NCBI GenBank assembly: GCA_027257055.1
Contig: JAPVLO010000161.1
Span: 682,001 to 746,000, forward strand
DNA from: Cephalopachus bancanus
Lineage: Eukaryota; Chordata; Mammalia; Primates; Tarsiidae
Direction: 5' to 3'
Length of the DNA stretch: 64,000 nt
Positions within the stretch are counted from its first letter, which is position 1; every line of letters begins with the position of its first letter. Under the pieces are notes generated by a model, which was not told the origin of the DNA, searched no databases, and saw only the letters and a list, made by a program, of their open reading frames with translations. A program made the translations under genes and the position numbers. Shown here piece by piece: positions 1 to 10,194 of this stretch.

Positions 1-230
1 GGCCACCGCAGCCTCGACCTGCTGGGCTCCGGCGATCCTTCCGTCTCAGCCTTCCGAGTAGCTGGAATTACAGGCATGTACTACCACGCCCAGCTGATTT
101 TTTTTTTTTTATTTATTGTAGAGATGAGGTCTCACTGCCCAGGCGGGTCTCGAACCCGCGGGCTCAGGCAATCCACTCACCTTGGCCTCCCAAAGGCGCG
201 GGATGACAGGCTGAGCCACCAAGCCTGGCT
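1..230 (-). mobile_element. Young lineage-specific Alu, cut by window edge
   Basis: The reverse complement of a dimeric 7SL-derived SINE runs from inside the right arm to the 5' end of the left arm. It carries the marks shared by the other young copies here: an 'aaaggcgcgggatgacaggc' block, then 'gagccaccaagcctggct'. CpG sites are still abundant, which suggests recent insertion. The poly(A) end lies outside the window. Confidence 0.9.
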
Positions 231-604
231 AGAGTCCTCTTTTCTACTGAGGGCTTGAGACACCTGCTCATCTACCTCTGGGGATTTCTCTCTTAATGGT
301 GCTCTCTTCCCCATGCCCTTGGAGTTTGGGTAGAAAGACTGGCCTGTGGGACATTGGGAGCAGAGGAACAAGGACCACCGGCCAAGATCGTGGCCTGTGG
401 TCCGCTCTGGGCTTGAAGCTGAAGTCCTGGGTAGGTCACTTATGGATGGATCATAGAGAGGGAATGTGTCCAGCAGGATGGCACACACACAGCCCTCAGG
501 CCGGCCGGTTTCTGGGGAGCAGAGCCCTAGTTCCTGCTTGGCATTCGGGGGACGTACTCCAGGATTCAAAGGAAGCCAGCTGCCAAGGGATAGATTGCAT
601 TTCC
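231..604. other. Unassigned unique-looking DNA
   Basis: This moderately GC-rich stretch lies between an Alu and an L1 relic. Open frames on both strands show no recognisable domain, splice pattern or codon bias. I see nothing functional that I can support. Confidence 0.4.
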
Positions 605-1173
605 TCAAAAGTTAGACATAGAATTACCACATGACCTGACAATTCCACTCCAGGTATGTACCCAAAACAACTTCAGACAGATGTTCAAACAAAAACTTGT
701 ATACGGATGTTCACGGCGGCACTCTTCACAATCGCCAAAAGGTGGAAACAGCGCAAATGTCCGTCAACAGATGAGCGGGTGGAACAGAATGTGGTCTATC
801 CAGACCATGGGATCTTACTCAACCATAAAAAGGAAGGACGTCCTGACACACGCTGCAGCATGGATGAGCCTTGAAACATTAGCCCTAAGGGAAAGATCCC
901 AGACACAGAAGGCCGCCGTTAATGTGATCCCATTTATGTGAAATGTTCACAATAGGCAAATCCATGGGGACAGAAATTAACTCATCGTTGTCAGGGACCA
1001 AGAATCGGAGAAAATGACTGCTAATGGGGACAGGGTTTCCTTTTCGGGTAGTGAATAAATCTTAGAACTTGATAGAGACGATGGTTACACAACTTCATGA
1101 ATGTACGAAATGACACTGAATTATACGCTTTAAAATGGAAAAATGGTTAATTTTAGGTGATGGGAATTTTGCA
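605..1173 (+). mobile_element. L1M-type LINE 3' end
   Basis: The sequence follows the end of ancient L1 ORF2 and its 3' UTR in the sense direction. Landmarks are the 'accacatgacctgacaattc' block, the 'cacaatcgccaaaaggtgga' block and the terminal 'gttacacaacttcatgaatg' block. Frames are broken. Several sites that are A or T in typical L1 are C or G here. An Alu interrupts it just before the 3' terminus. Confidence 0.8.
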
Positions 1174-1179
1174 TTAATC

Positions 1180-1482
1180 TTTTTTTTGGGGGGTAGTGGG
1201 GATCGGAATCTCACTCTGTTGTGCAGGCTGGAGTGCAGTGACACACTCATGAATACTGCAGCCTCGGCCTGCTGGACTCAGGTGATTCTTCCACCTCGGT
1301 CTCCCAAGTAGCTGGAACTACAGGTGTGCACCACCACACCCGGCTCATTTTTTGATTTATCGTAGAGACAAGGTCTCGCCAAGTTGCCCAGGCTGGTCTT
1401 GAACCCCTGGACTCAGGCAATCCTCTCGCCTCCTCCTCCCAAAGTGCTGGGATTATAGGTGTGAGCCACCGTAACTGTCACC
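1180..1482 (-). mobile_element. Older dimeric Alu inserted in L1 3' end
   Basis: A T-rich head is followed by both Alu arms in reverse. The flanks carry a 10-bp direct repeat 'ttaatctttt' (1174-1183 and 1483-1492), as expected for L1-mediated insertion. It shares 'cctcggcctgctggactcag' with the young local type but keeps an older 'aaagtgctgggattataggt' left arm. It looks intermediate between AluJ and the young type. Confidence 0.85.
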
Positions 1483-1492
1483 TTAATCTTTT

Positions 1493-2430
1493 GAAAAGTG
1501 GGCCAGGCCCCCAGTGTGCACTGGAAGATGGGCAGATACACTGTGAAACCAGTCATGTGACTGAAATGAGAACCTAGATTAAGGATCATATCAGGAATGA
1601 GTTTGGCTGCACGGATAATAGAAATTGTATTAACAATAGCTTAAATACATAGGAGTTTATATTTCTCACTCAAAAATCTGGGGTAGGTGGCTCATGGTGG
1701 CCTCAACAATGATATTAAACTTCTATACTTCTGATCCACCATTCTTATTGTATAGGCTTATGTACTTAGTCCTGTTGCCTCATAATCACAAAATGGTTGC
1801 TGTTGTTCCAGCCACCATATCCATGTTCCAGCAGGAAGCAGAAGGGAAAGTTGTAAAGAGTCATAGGAACATTCCAGTTGAGTTGGATCCTTCAAATAAG
1901 ATTTCTTGGAGCCACTCTCCATTGTCAATACAGTTGAGTCAGAGGACCACACACAGACTCAAAGAAAAGTGACTTGGGCCAGCAGTGCAGGGGATTTGTT
2001 CAGTCAACTAATGGCGTCTGTACCAGGACTGACAAAGAAACCTGGAAACCAAACTACACAGAGTGACTTGGAGGTCCTCAGAGGCAGGAACCTGGGACTT
2101 GGCTTGGCAGGGTCTGCGGTGGTGCCCTTTGACCTCAGGACAGGTCTGCACCGTCCAGAGCTGCAGCCTTCAGGAAAGGGGCCCTGTTTGTCCCTGGGGA
2201 AGCCCTGGGGAAGTGAGAAAAATGATTGTCGCCCATATATTACTTTTTGAAAATTACATTTTGAGATGCATGAAATATTTAAAAAACGTATAAGAGCACT
2301 GGGATCACATATGTGTGGATTTTTGTGTTCCAGTCAAAGCCAGAAATTTAAAGATTGGTATATCTGACAAACTGAAAATGTAAATTTTTCGGTTTGGCAA
2401 ATTACCACCATAAACTAGCAAAATAGCTTA
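1493..2430. other. Gene-free DNA with a probable old repeat (about 1590-1980)
   Basis: Around 1590-1980 the layout resembles an old mammalian interspersed repeat also suspected at 21515 and 28330: an opening 'tttatatttctcactcaaaa' segment, then an 'aaaatggttgctgttgttcc' segment. I do not assign a family. The rest, to 2430, shows no repeat or gene I recognise. The open frames at 1906-2293 look random. Confidence 0.35.
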
Positions 2431-3130
2431 ACAGGGGCTGGGACATCTATTCGCAGCATATGTTACAGAAAAAAAGTATGCTGATCTTAATATATCAAGA
2501 ATGTTTCCAAATCAATAAAATAAAGAATGATTGCCTTGGTTAAAAAATGAGCAAAAGACATGAAATGGTGATTCACAAAGGATGTGTAAACAGCCAAGGA
2601 ACATGGAAACAGCTCAGTTTTACTACTAAAAAAAGAAATATTTAAACAAAAAGATGCATTTTTTTTTGCTACGAAATTGGCATTTTAAAAGAGACAATGC
2701 CAGTGTCAGTAAGAGTTTGAGGGAATAGGTACTTGTATACTCTGATTTAACCTGGCACAAACTTTTTGAAGTATTATTTAAATGTATATTTATGTCTCAA
2801 AAGCCTTAAAATGTGCTTATTCTTTGACATAGAAATTATACTTATAGGAATTTGTCTTAAAGGGCAACTCTGAGTATGGGCGAAGATTTATTTACAAGGA
2901 TATTTATTGCATTACTGTTCATAATAGAAATTAGAAACGACCTAATTTTCCAGTAGAGATATCATTAAAAATAATTTGGTATGATGAATCAATGGACTAT
3001 TATGGGACAATAAAAAATAGTGTGGAAGACAGGAAATTGGCTAGCACATGTAAAATAAATGCAGATTATACAACAGTAAGTACAATTTAATTGCATTTTA
3101 AATGTGTGTGCATGTATACCTACAAACACA
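2430..3130 (+). mobile_element. Old L1/HAL1-type LINE fragment
   Basis: AT-rich sequence follows the last part of an old LINE ORF2 in sense orientation. Around 2890-3040 are the 'aaggatatttattgcattac' and 'ataatagaaattagaaacga' motifs, then the 'aatggactattatgggacaa' motif, all typical of the L1 region before the 3' UTR. Frames are thoroughly broken. I cannot decide between L1M and HAL1. Confidence 0.55.
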
Positions 3131-3312
3131 GGAAAAAAGTAGTTATTTTTGTGCATCATGGGAAACTTTTTTCCTTCTCAGTGTTTTATATGTGTATATT
3201 ACTTTGTATATAACAAAGTATTATATGAAATTTGATATAGCATATGTATTATATATTATAATGCCTAATGCATACCGGGTTTCCTTTCCTGTGGTATTAC
3301 TCCTGTAAGTAG

Positions 3313-3604
3313 TTTTTTTTTTTTTTTTTTGAGTCAGGATCTCACTCTGTCACCCAGGCTGGAGTGTAGTGACACCGTGACCTCCTGGGCTCACGCAATC
3401 CTTCCACCTCAGCTTCCCAAGTAGCTGGGACTACAGGCGTGTGCCACCACGCCTGGCTAATTTATTTTTAATTTTTAATTTTTGTAGAGACGAGGTCTCA
3501 CTATGTTGCCCAGACTGGTCTCAAACTCTTGACCTCAAACAATCCTCTACCCTCAGCCTCCCAAAGTGTTAGGATTTACAGGCGAGAGCCACTGTGCCTA
3601 GCTA
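3313..3604 (-). mobile_element. Old AluJ-like element with internal deletion
   Basis: A T tract is followed by a reversed dimeric Alu. About 30 bases of the right arm are missing around 3372. The flanks carry a 9-bp near-identical repeat, 'tgtaagtag' (3304-3312) and 'tgtaagcag' (3605-3613). CpG decay and the AluJ-type left arm point to an older insertion. Confidence 0.85.
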
Positions 3605-3654
3605 TGTAAGCAGATTCGTAAAAAGTTATTTAATCAAAAAAACTCTCCAAACTT

Positions 3655-3810
3655 GGTGATTACTAGTTGTATATTATCTTGGGCAAGTTACTTAAACTCT
3701 CTGAGCCTCAGTTTTCACATCTGCAAAATTTGCATAATAATATCAACCTCTTAGAACTGTGGTGCAGACGAAATGGGATGATATATATGAAAGCTCCTGG
3801 CTTACATTAA
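3655..3810 (-). mobile_element. MIR SINE (antisense)
   Basis: The core 'cttgggcaagttacttaaac' followed by 'tctgagcctcagttttcaca' and 'tctgcaaaat' is the reverse complement of the MIR core, an ancient tRNA-derived mammalian SINE. No function is implied. Confidence 0.85.
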
Positions 3811-4929
3811 TCACTCTGAAACGCGACGCTGTGTATTTTCTCTGGTACACTCTCTCTCCCTTATCAAATGTGCGCATAGGAGAGGCTCTAATATTAAGCT
3901 GTTATATTTTACAGTGAATTTAAATGTATGTCTTTTTTTCCCCAGATGGAATTTATTCTAAGTCTGTGGGATTTTCGTTATAAAATGAAAGGTTTGTTTC
4001 TATAACCTCCTATTTAAGGAATAATTGCAATCTTTTTCCAATTTGTAGAAAAACCGAAGTTGATGGCTAGGAATTTTCTCAATTTAATGTTTCTGCTCCA
4101 AAAACCACATCAGAAACTTGTTCTCAAACATTTGTCTCCTGCTACCGTCCCGATCATAGCCGAAGCGCTTATGAACTAGAATCTCAATGAACAAAGTCAC
4201 ATTTGGTTATTTGAATATACCAAGGGTTTCTGCAAAGTCTGTGCTGACTCTGCTGATTGAAGGTGTTTGGGAAACATTTCACTTTCAGGTGTGAGGGCTC
4301 TGGGTTCCCCCAAAGTTATAACAGAAGGCAGAGGGTGCTAACCTGAACTGGACCACGTCACCTGGGGTGATAGGCCACCCAGCATCAACCTGCCCGTGGG
4401 GGTCTCTCTGTGACCCGCCGGTTCGTGTTCCGGGGTGGAAATGTAGGTTTGTGCCTGCCCCGTGGCAGTGTGGGGTGCGCTCTGGGCCCAAAACAATCCG
4501 TGGAAAAATCGACAGCCCTTCCTTTGAGCTGAACAACAATCCCTGGCAGAAATGAGACGAAATCAACAATCCTCATTGATTGTGCTCTTTAAAGGATCCA
4601 ACTTTGTCCTAGAAAACAAGACATCTCTCCTCCAGACTATTTTAAAATTGCCCCTCGCCAGCTTTCTCCTGGGGTTGGTTAATAACCTCAGCCTGGTCTT
4701 GGTCAGGCCTCCGTCTCTGGGCCCAGCTCAGCCACGAACCTCATTAGAATCCGGGTCTATGTTCCTGGCAAACAGCTGCCGCTTGCACTCAAAAGCTGAC
4801 GGGGAGAAAAATGGTCCCTGCACTTCCTATCAGCCCTAAACAGAAACATCTGCTCACCAAGAGCCTTTTGTTGGCTAGGTTTGAGGGGAGTAGGTTCTGG
4901 GCAGGTGACATCAGCCAGAGAAACTGCTG
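3811..4929. other. Gene-free DNA, possibly containing conserved non-coding sequence
   Basis: No interspersed repeat is recognised here. The overlapping open frames at 4285-4839 lack domains and start at arbitrary ATGs. The stretch alternates AT-rich and GC-rich parts, which is compatible with old unique sequence. Only an alignment to other mammals could show constraint. Confidence 0.35.
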
Positions 4930-4990
4930 CAGGGGCTGGGGGTGGGGGTTAGGGGGTGGGGGTTAGAGGTGGGGGAGTAGAGGGTTGGGC
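4930..4990 (+). repeat. G-rich imperfect repeat, predicted G-quadruplex
   Basis: At least six runs of three to five guanines occur in about 60 bases, separated by short T, TTA or A loops. Units of the form 'gggggttag' recur and look superficially telomeric. This satisfies the usual G-quadruplex pattern. The opposite strand would be C-rich and could form an i-motif. Confidence 0.7.
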
Positions 4991-5723
4991 GAGGGGCTCT
5001 GGGAATAGGGAATAGTCGGCCTGCCAGGAAAACGAAGCCTGAGCCGCACATTTTATAAAGCTTTAAAAGCACAAAATCCTCGCTCCAAAGGAGAAGTATT
5101 GCCAGGTGGTGAAAAGTGCTTCTGAAGAAAAATAAAATAATATGAAAGAGCAAACTGATTGAATCCAGGAGTTCTGGGTCTTTTGTTCTTCCTTCCCCAT
5201 CAGCCCAGCAACAAATGAAGATTTCTAGTCCGGAGGCATCCACGGAGACAAATGTTTTTCTTTCATCCGGTTGTATCAGGCATCTAACCGCACCGCTCTG
5301 CTTTTAGGCACAGATTAAACACGCAGCACGGGAAAGAGGCCTAGCCTGGAGCCCAGAATACGGGGATCACTTCTTTCTTCCTCATCATCTCCTTAAAGCT
5401 CTCAGGAAGAGCCAGATTCTACTTTCTTCCTTTCTGCCTTCAGATGAGGACACGGAGGCACCAGGAAATGAGGGGATTTTTGTAAAGTTTTCCTCTTTGA
5501 GCTTGCCATTGCTTTCTTCATGCAGGATTTGTTTAAGTCACACAAATCGTGAGATGACATCGTAAAGCAAGTGTATGTGTGCCTCCCCCTGTCATCTTAA
5601 GTCTGCATGGTGGTGGGGACAGCTCTTTCTGTGCCCACGGGCAAGCCCTAGGACGCCTCTGGTCACTCGGAGGGAAGAAAACCTCCCATGGGCACCCTAA
5701 GTTATAAAACAGAATCCTGATCC
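4991..5723. other. Gene-free DNA
   Basis: I recognise neither a repeat nor an exon here. Open frames at 4911-5243 and 5533-5727 on the minus strand carry no known motif and are probably chance. Confidence 0.35.
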
Positions 5724-5880
5724 TCAATCTCCAACTCCTAATCCCTGATATGGGGGGGAGTTATTAAACGACTCTTGGTCAAATCTCTGTGTGTCTCGGG
5801 TCCCCTTTGGAAGACATCATATGCCATACATGGAGAAAGTTCCAGATTTCTCTTGCCTTTGGTGCCATGGTCTCAGCTTC
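5724..5880 (+). repeat. Upstream copy of a ~160 bp local direct repeat
   Basis: This segment is clearly related to 7034-7205. Shared blocks include 'atctccaactcctaatccct', 'gagttattaaac', 'cccctttggaagacatcata' and 'agatttctcttgcctttggt'. An ATTAAA box followed by a GT/TCT-rich stretch resembles the polyadenylation region of an LTR. A duplicated unique segment is equally possible. Confidence 0.75.
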
Positions 5881-5987
5881 AAGTTGAAGTAAGTTGGTCA
5901 TGCCCTGCACTTCCCTGCTGCGTTTGGTGTAGACAGGAAATTCAGCTTTATCTTCTTTTTCTCTTCCCTCTCCTCCCTGATCTTTTT

Positions 5988-6270
5988 TTTTTTTTTGAGT
6001 TGGAGTCTCACTCTGTCGCCCAGACTGGAGTGCAGTGGCTGCTCCCGGCCACCGCAGCCTCGACCTGTTGGGCTCCGGCGATCCTTCCGCCTCAGCCTTT
6101 TGAGTAGCCGGAATTACAGGCACGTGCTACCACACCCGGCTCATTTTTTGATTTATTGTAGAGATGAGGTCTCGCCTGCCCAGGCAGGTCTCGAACCCGC
6201 GGGCTCAGGCAATCCACTCACCTCAGCCTCCCAAAGGCGCGGGATGACAGGCTGAGCCACCAAGCCCGGC
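5988..6270 (-). mobile_element. Young lineage-specific Alu
   Basis: This is a full dimeric copy with a T-tract head. A 14-bp target-site duplication beginning 'tccctgatct' lies at 5974-5987 and 6271-6284. The right arm carries 'cctcgacctgttgggctccg' and the left arm 'cccaaaggcgcgggatgaca'. Intact CpGs and near-identical flanking repeats indicate a recent insertion. Confidence 0.95.
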
Positions 6271-6284
6271 TCCCTGATCTTTTT

Positions 6285-7033
6285 ACTGGGAGCTTCTGCC
6301 CCCTATAAAGGAGTCTGAGGAGGAAGAGGAGGTGAGGGGAAACAACATTCTGTGTGTCCGGGACTTGAGGACCATGGTGTCACACGCTGCCTCTGATGCC
6401 TCTGGGGCTCTTTTGTGGGTCCTTTGATTCTTTGGAGACCCTCCCCTGTTTCAGAGACCTTCTCACCTGGGGTTCCTTTGGTGTGAGCAGTCCATTCTCT
6501 TTAGACCCACTGCACACTCTGGCCCCTACATTTCCAGGGGTGCCACTAGCTTCTCTGGGCTGAGGTCTGCTGCTTCTCCACGTGGCCCTCTTAGATGGGA
6601 TCTAAAGCCACACCTGGTCCAGGGGAGACACACACGTACACGTTGTCCTGACTTTCCAATGCAACCAACTCGCTTGGAGTTTCATCTATTGGCGTTTGAC
6701 TCAGCCATCCTCACCTTCGTATTTCTCAGGTAGGAAACAGACACCACCTCCTTATGTCTTCCAATAGAGGGGACATATGTCAAACACTTTGGGGGTTCTG
6801 TCGAAGCTGCAAAGCCCCCCTTTCTAAGCTCAAGGTGAAAAGCAGGCACCCCACAACCCTCCTGTTGTGGGATTCACAACGCAATCACGACTGGTCCCGA
6901 AAGCCCATTCCTCTCCCTTTTCCTTGGCATCTCTGATACGAGGACGTGTCCCTTCCATTTGGAGGTGAAGGTTCGGGTGAGGTTGGGACTAAGCGCTGCT
7001 TTCTCCAAAGAATCTGTCTTTAAAAATCACCCC
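6285..7033. other. Gene-free DNA between the two direct-repeat copies
   Basis: I recognise no repeat family, protein motif or splice structure. If the flanking copies at 5724 and 7034 were LTR ends, this would be the eroded internal part of an element. I see no retroviral protein remnant that would support that. Confidence 0.35.
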
Positions 7034-7205
7034 CAATCTCCAACTCCTAATCCCTGATACGGGCAAGAGGTTTGGGAGTTATTAAACAAGTGTTGGTCAA
7101 ATTGGTGTGTGTCTTGACTCCCCTTTGGAAGACATCATATTCCATACAATGGAGAACGCATTGGTTCCAGATTTCTCTTGCCTTTGGTACCTTTGTCTCA
7201 GCCTC
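7034..7205 (+). repeat. Downstream copy of the ~160 bp direct repeat
   Basis: This copy matches 5724-5880 over most of its length, with small indels and scattered substitutions. It keeps the same ATTAAA box. The spacing between copies is about 1.3 kb, of which roughly 300 bp is a younger Alu. Divergence suggests the duplication predates that Alu. Confidence 0.75.
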
Positions 7206-7329
7206 ACGCTGTGCTCTGGTGATGTTGGATGCCCATCTTCCCACTGGCTTCTGAGCTCTTCCTGGAGGGGAGGTTCAGGCTTGAGTAATCTTTAACCTCA
7301 ACAACCAGCGCAGAGCCTAATGCATGGTA

Positions 7330-7831
7330 AGTTCTCGGCGCATCTTGTGGTGCCAAAAAGTAAGATACTACTTGAACCCCCCCCCCAAACTGGAAGGATG
7401 TCAAGACACAGGAACCCGCTTGAAGGAGCTCCCAGGGACCAAATCTGGGACAAATTGAGCAACACTATAAATAATAATGCGATGGATGATAAGACACAGA
7501 ATGCAAATCAATATCCAGGAGTCCACAGTGACATACGTAAGTCATTAAATAAAAAAATGGTGGAGCCAGGGAAGCATTTCCTTGCCGTAGAATTCCAGTG
7601 ATTGAATATGGAGTGGAAGATTGGGAATAGGCGCGCAAGAGAGTAATAATTGTTTCAGGAAAAAAAAATCATCACCAGAGGATGCTGAAATAAGTGGGCA
7701 AAAGTGTGGTGAGACGCATGATAGCCACGTGATCTTAATGTATATTCCGCCACACTTATTCACTGCAAAGAGAAAAGTGGCAACTTGACAGCAGAGAACT
7801 GGCAATTTCACTTTTGTCACTTAAGGTCACA
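7330..7831 (+). mobile_element. L1M 3' region, upstream part
   Basis: The 'ttgagcaacactataaataa' motif, followed by a 'gtgagacgcatgatagccac' and 'gtgatcttaatg' segment, follows the order of the last part of an old L1M element in sense orientation. It continues at 8205 after an inserted DNA transposon. Family assignment is from memory. Confidence 0.5.
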
Positions 7832-8204
7832 CTGGCTGAGTATTCCTTATCCAAAGTTCTTGGGACCAGAAGCGCTTCAGATTATGGATTTTTTTTTTTT
7901 TTTTTATTTTGGAATCTTTGCCAAATCAAAAAAAAAAAAAATCCATGAGATGTCTTGGGAATGGGGCCCAACTCTAAATGTGAAATGCATTTATATTTCG
8001 TATACACCCAAGACACATAGACAGAAGATCACTTTATACGATATTCTAAAATGATTTTGTGCATAGTACGACGTTTGGGTCGCGTTTTGACTGAGACCTA
8101 TTGCAAGAGGCCGGGTGTGGAATTTTTTGTTTGTGGCTGGCGCTTCAAAATGTTTCAGGTTTTAGAGACTTTGGGATTTTCTGATTCTGGACTCTCAGCC
8201 TGTG
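7832..8204. mobile_element. Non-autonomous DNA transposon (MER/Tigger-like)
   Basis: The ends are imperfect inverted repeats: 'ggctgagtattcc' at the left and 'ggactctcagcc' at the right. The interior matches a common mammalian MITE-like repeat beginning with 'tccttatccaaagttcttgg'. No transposase remains. A 19-base T run and a 14-base A run near the middle can pair into a hairpin. The family is uncertain; I favour the TcMar/Tigger group. It splits an old L1M. Confidence 0.6.
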
Positions 8205-8706
8205 GTGAGGTGACACAGTGACATTGTGAGTCTCCTGGCCTGACCCACTAAGATGGGCACAACTTCCTGTCTGCGGTGTTCCTGTTCCCTAAATACTGAA
8301 TTTAGATGTGAGGGGACGTCAGATCGATCCACACTGGGGGACATTCTACAAAATAGCCATCCAGTACTCCTCAAAAATGTCAAGATCACGAAGGAATAAG
8401 GACTGAGAGCCATCCTAGGTAGGCTCAGACTTAAGGAGACCTAATGACTGAAGGTCACATTGGATCCCAGATGCGATCCTGGACTGGCAAAAGGCCGTTT
8501 GTGGAACAACTGGAGAAGCATGAATAAGGTCTGTAGATGAATTTATAGTATCACATCAACTTTGATCCCCTAATGTAGATGATTCTATGGTGGTTGCATA
8601 AACATTTAGGGCTAAGGGTATATGAGAATGATTTGTATTATGGATGCAACTTTTTGACATCCGAGTTTATTTTAAAGTCAGAAGTTTAAAAACACATTAA
8701 AAGTTA
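8205..8706 (+). mobile_element. L1M 3' region, downstream part
   Basis: The sequence resumes the L1M pattern: 'ggggacattctacaaaatag', 'ccagtactcctcaaaaatgt', then 'tggatcccagatgcgatcct' and a final 'agaagtttaaaaac' tail. It is an old, non-coding relic in the same orientation as 7330-7831. Confidence 0.7.
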
Positions 8707-8809
8707 AACGCTGCATGGTGACATCATTGCCCTTTGCCTCTGCTTCTATGCTCCGATAACCAGTGTGAATAGTTCCCCAAACTCCAAGTGCAAATAAAGA
8801 CACAGGTCT

Positions 8810-9097
8810 AGCCGGGCTCGGTGGCTCAGCCTGGAATCCTGCTCTTTGGGAGGCTGAGGTGAGTGGATTGCCTGAGCCCGTGGGTTCGAGACCCGCATGG
8901 GCAAGTTGGCGAGACCTCATCTCTACAATAAATCAAAAAATCAGCCGGGTGTGGCAGAGCATGCCTGTAATTCCAGCTACTCGGAAGGCTGAGGCGGAAG
9001 GATCTCCGGAGCCCAGCAGGTCGAGGCTGCGGTGGCCGGGAGCGGCCACTGCACTCTAGTCTGGGCGACAGAGTGAGACTCCAACTCAAAAAAAGAG
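8810..9097 (+). mobile_element. Young lineage-specific Alu (sense)
   Basis: It starts with 'gccgggctcggtggctcagc' and ends in a short A tail after 'gagtgagactccaactc'. An 11-bp near-identical target-site duplication, 'gacacaggtct' (8799-8809) and 'gacacagttct' (9098-9108), flanks it. Confidence 0.95.
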
Positions 9098-9108
9098 GAC
9101 ACAGTTCT

Positions 9109-9856
9109 TATGTTCCAAAGCAATTGCCTAGGAGCCTTAGACTCTTACTTTCAGGGACATGAGCATGCCTTCTTATCACAAAGTTAGTGTCTGCCTCTTG
9201 AAGTCCATCCCTTTCTTGACTTTTTCCAGCATCACAATCCAAAACACAGTTGGTCTCAACTCTGGACCCACTATTCAGATCCTGCTGCGGTTTCTCACGA
9301 CCACGCGGTGTCGCTATTGTCACTCCGTCCTGCCTCATCCTGGCCGGCCCAGCTCCCTGCAGAGGCCTCTGGGAACCGAGAAGGAGCTGGGTCCCCAGCA
9401 AGACTGAAGGCATATGAGAGGAGGAAGCACACTTGTCTTGGAGGAAGAGGACAAATATACAGACCCCAAGGCTGAACCAGGGCACCCCCGTGTGTTCCCA
9501 CAACCACCTCCTCTCATGCATTTGGCCTCATTCTATTTTATTTTGTATTTTGTGCTTCTGCCTCTGGTCTGTGAGCTCTGAGAGGCCAAGTGCTTTGCCT
9601 TTAACGTCGACTGTATCCCCAATGCCTGGAACGTGGTAGGCTCTCTCTTTAAAAAGTGACACATAGCGGAACAGCTTCATCTATTAGTGGCAATGCAAGC
9701 TGTGGTTCTATCTGGCTGGCGAGATGATGCTGGGGGTGGGTGGGGGGAGGGGAGGACAATTTCTGAGGCTGATGGGTGTGGCGAAATGTGGGTCATGTGG
9801 AATCTTGTGTGCTGAGCTAAGGAGCTTTGACTCCATTTCGAGGCCAGTGGGGATCC
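9109..9856. other. Gene-free DNA with a short L2 remnant
   Basis: Around 9560-9650 the 'tctgtgagctctgagaggcc' motif, followed by 'ccccaatgcctggaacgtgg', is the 3' end of an L2 LINE in sense orientation. The overlapping open frames at 9108-9521 carry no known motif. The remainder is unassigned. Confidence 0.5.
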
Positions 9857-9861
9857 TTGGA

Positions 9862-9906
<45 letters not shown>

Positions 9907-10183
9907 TTTTGAGTTGGAGTCTCACTCTGTTGCCCAGACTGGAGTGCAGTGGCCACTCCCGGCCATTGCAGCCTTGCCTGCTGGGTTCCGGCGATCCTTC
10001 CGCCTCAGCCTTCCGAGTAGCCGGAATTACAGGCGTGCGCTACCACGCCCGGATGATATTTTGATTTATTGTAGAGATGAGGTCTCGCTGCCCAGGTGGG
10101 TCTCGAACCCGCGGGTTCAGGCAATCCACTCACCTCAGCCTCCCAAAGGCGCGGGATGACAGGCTGAGCCACCGAGCCCGGCT
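9857..10183 (-). mobile_element. Young Alu with (TA)n microsatellite in its tail
   Basis: The target-site duplication 'ttggaatatat' lies at 9857-9867 and 10184-10194. Between the left duplication and the T tract is an alternating TA run (9863-9888) grown from the tail. The element itself is a complete dimeric young-type Alu in reverse. The 213-residue minus-strand open frame overlapping it is an artefact of Alu sequence. Confidence 0.95.
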
Positions 10184-10194
10184 TTGGAATATAT

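Noticed and set aside
4930..4990. Interstitial telomere repeat
   Set aside because: There are only two TTAGG-like units, embedded in irregular G runs. It is better described as a generic G-rich tract.
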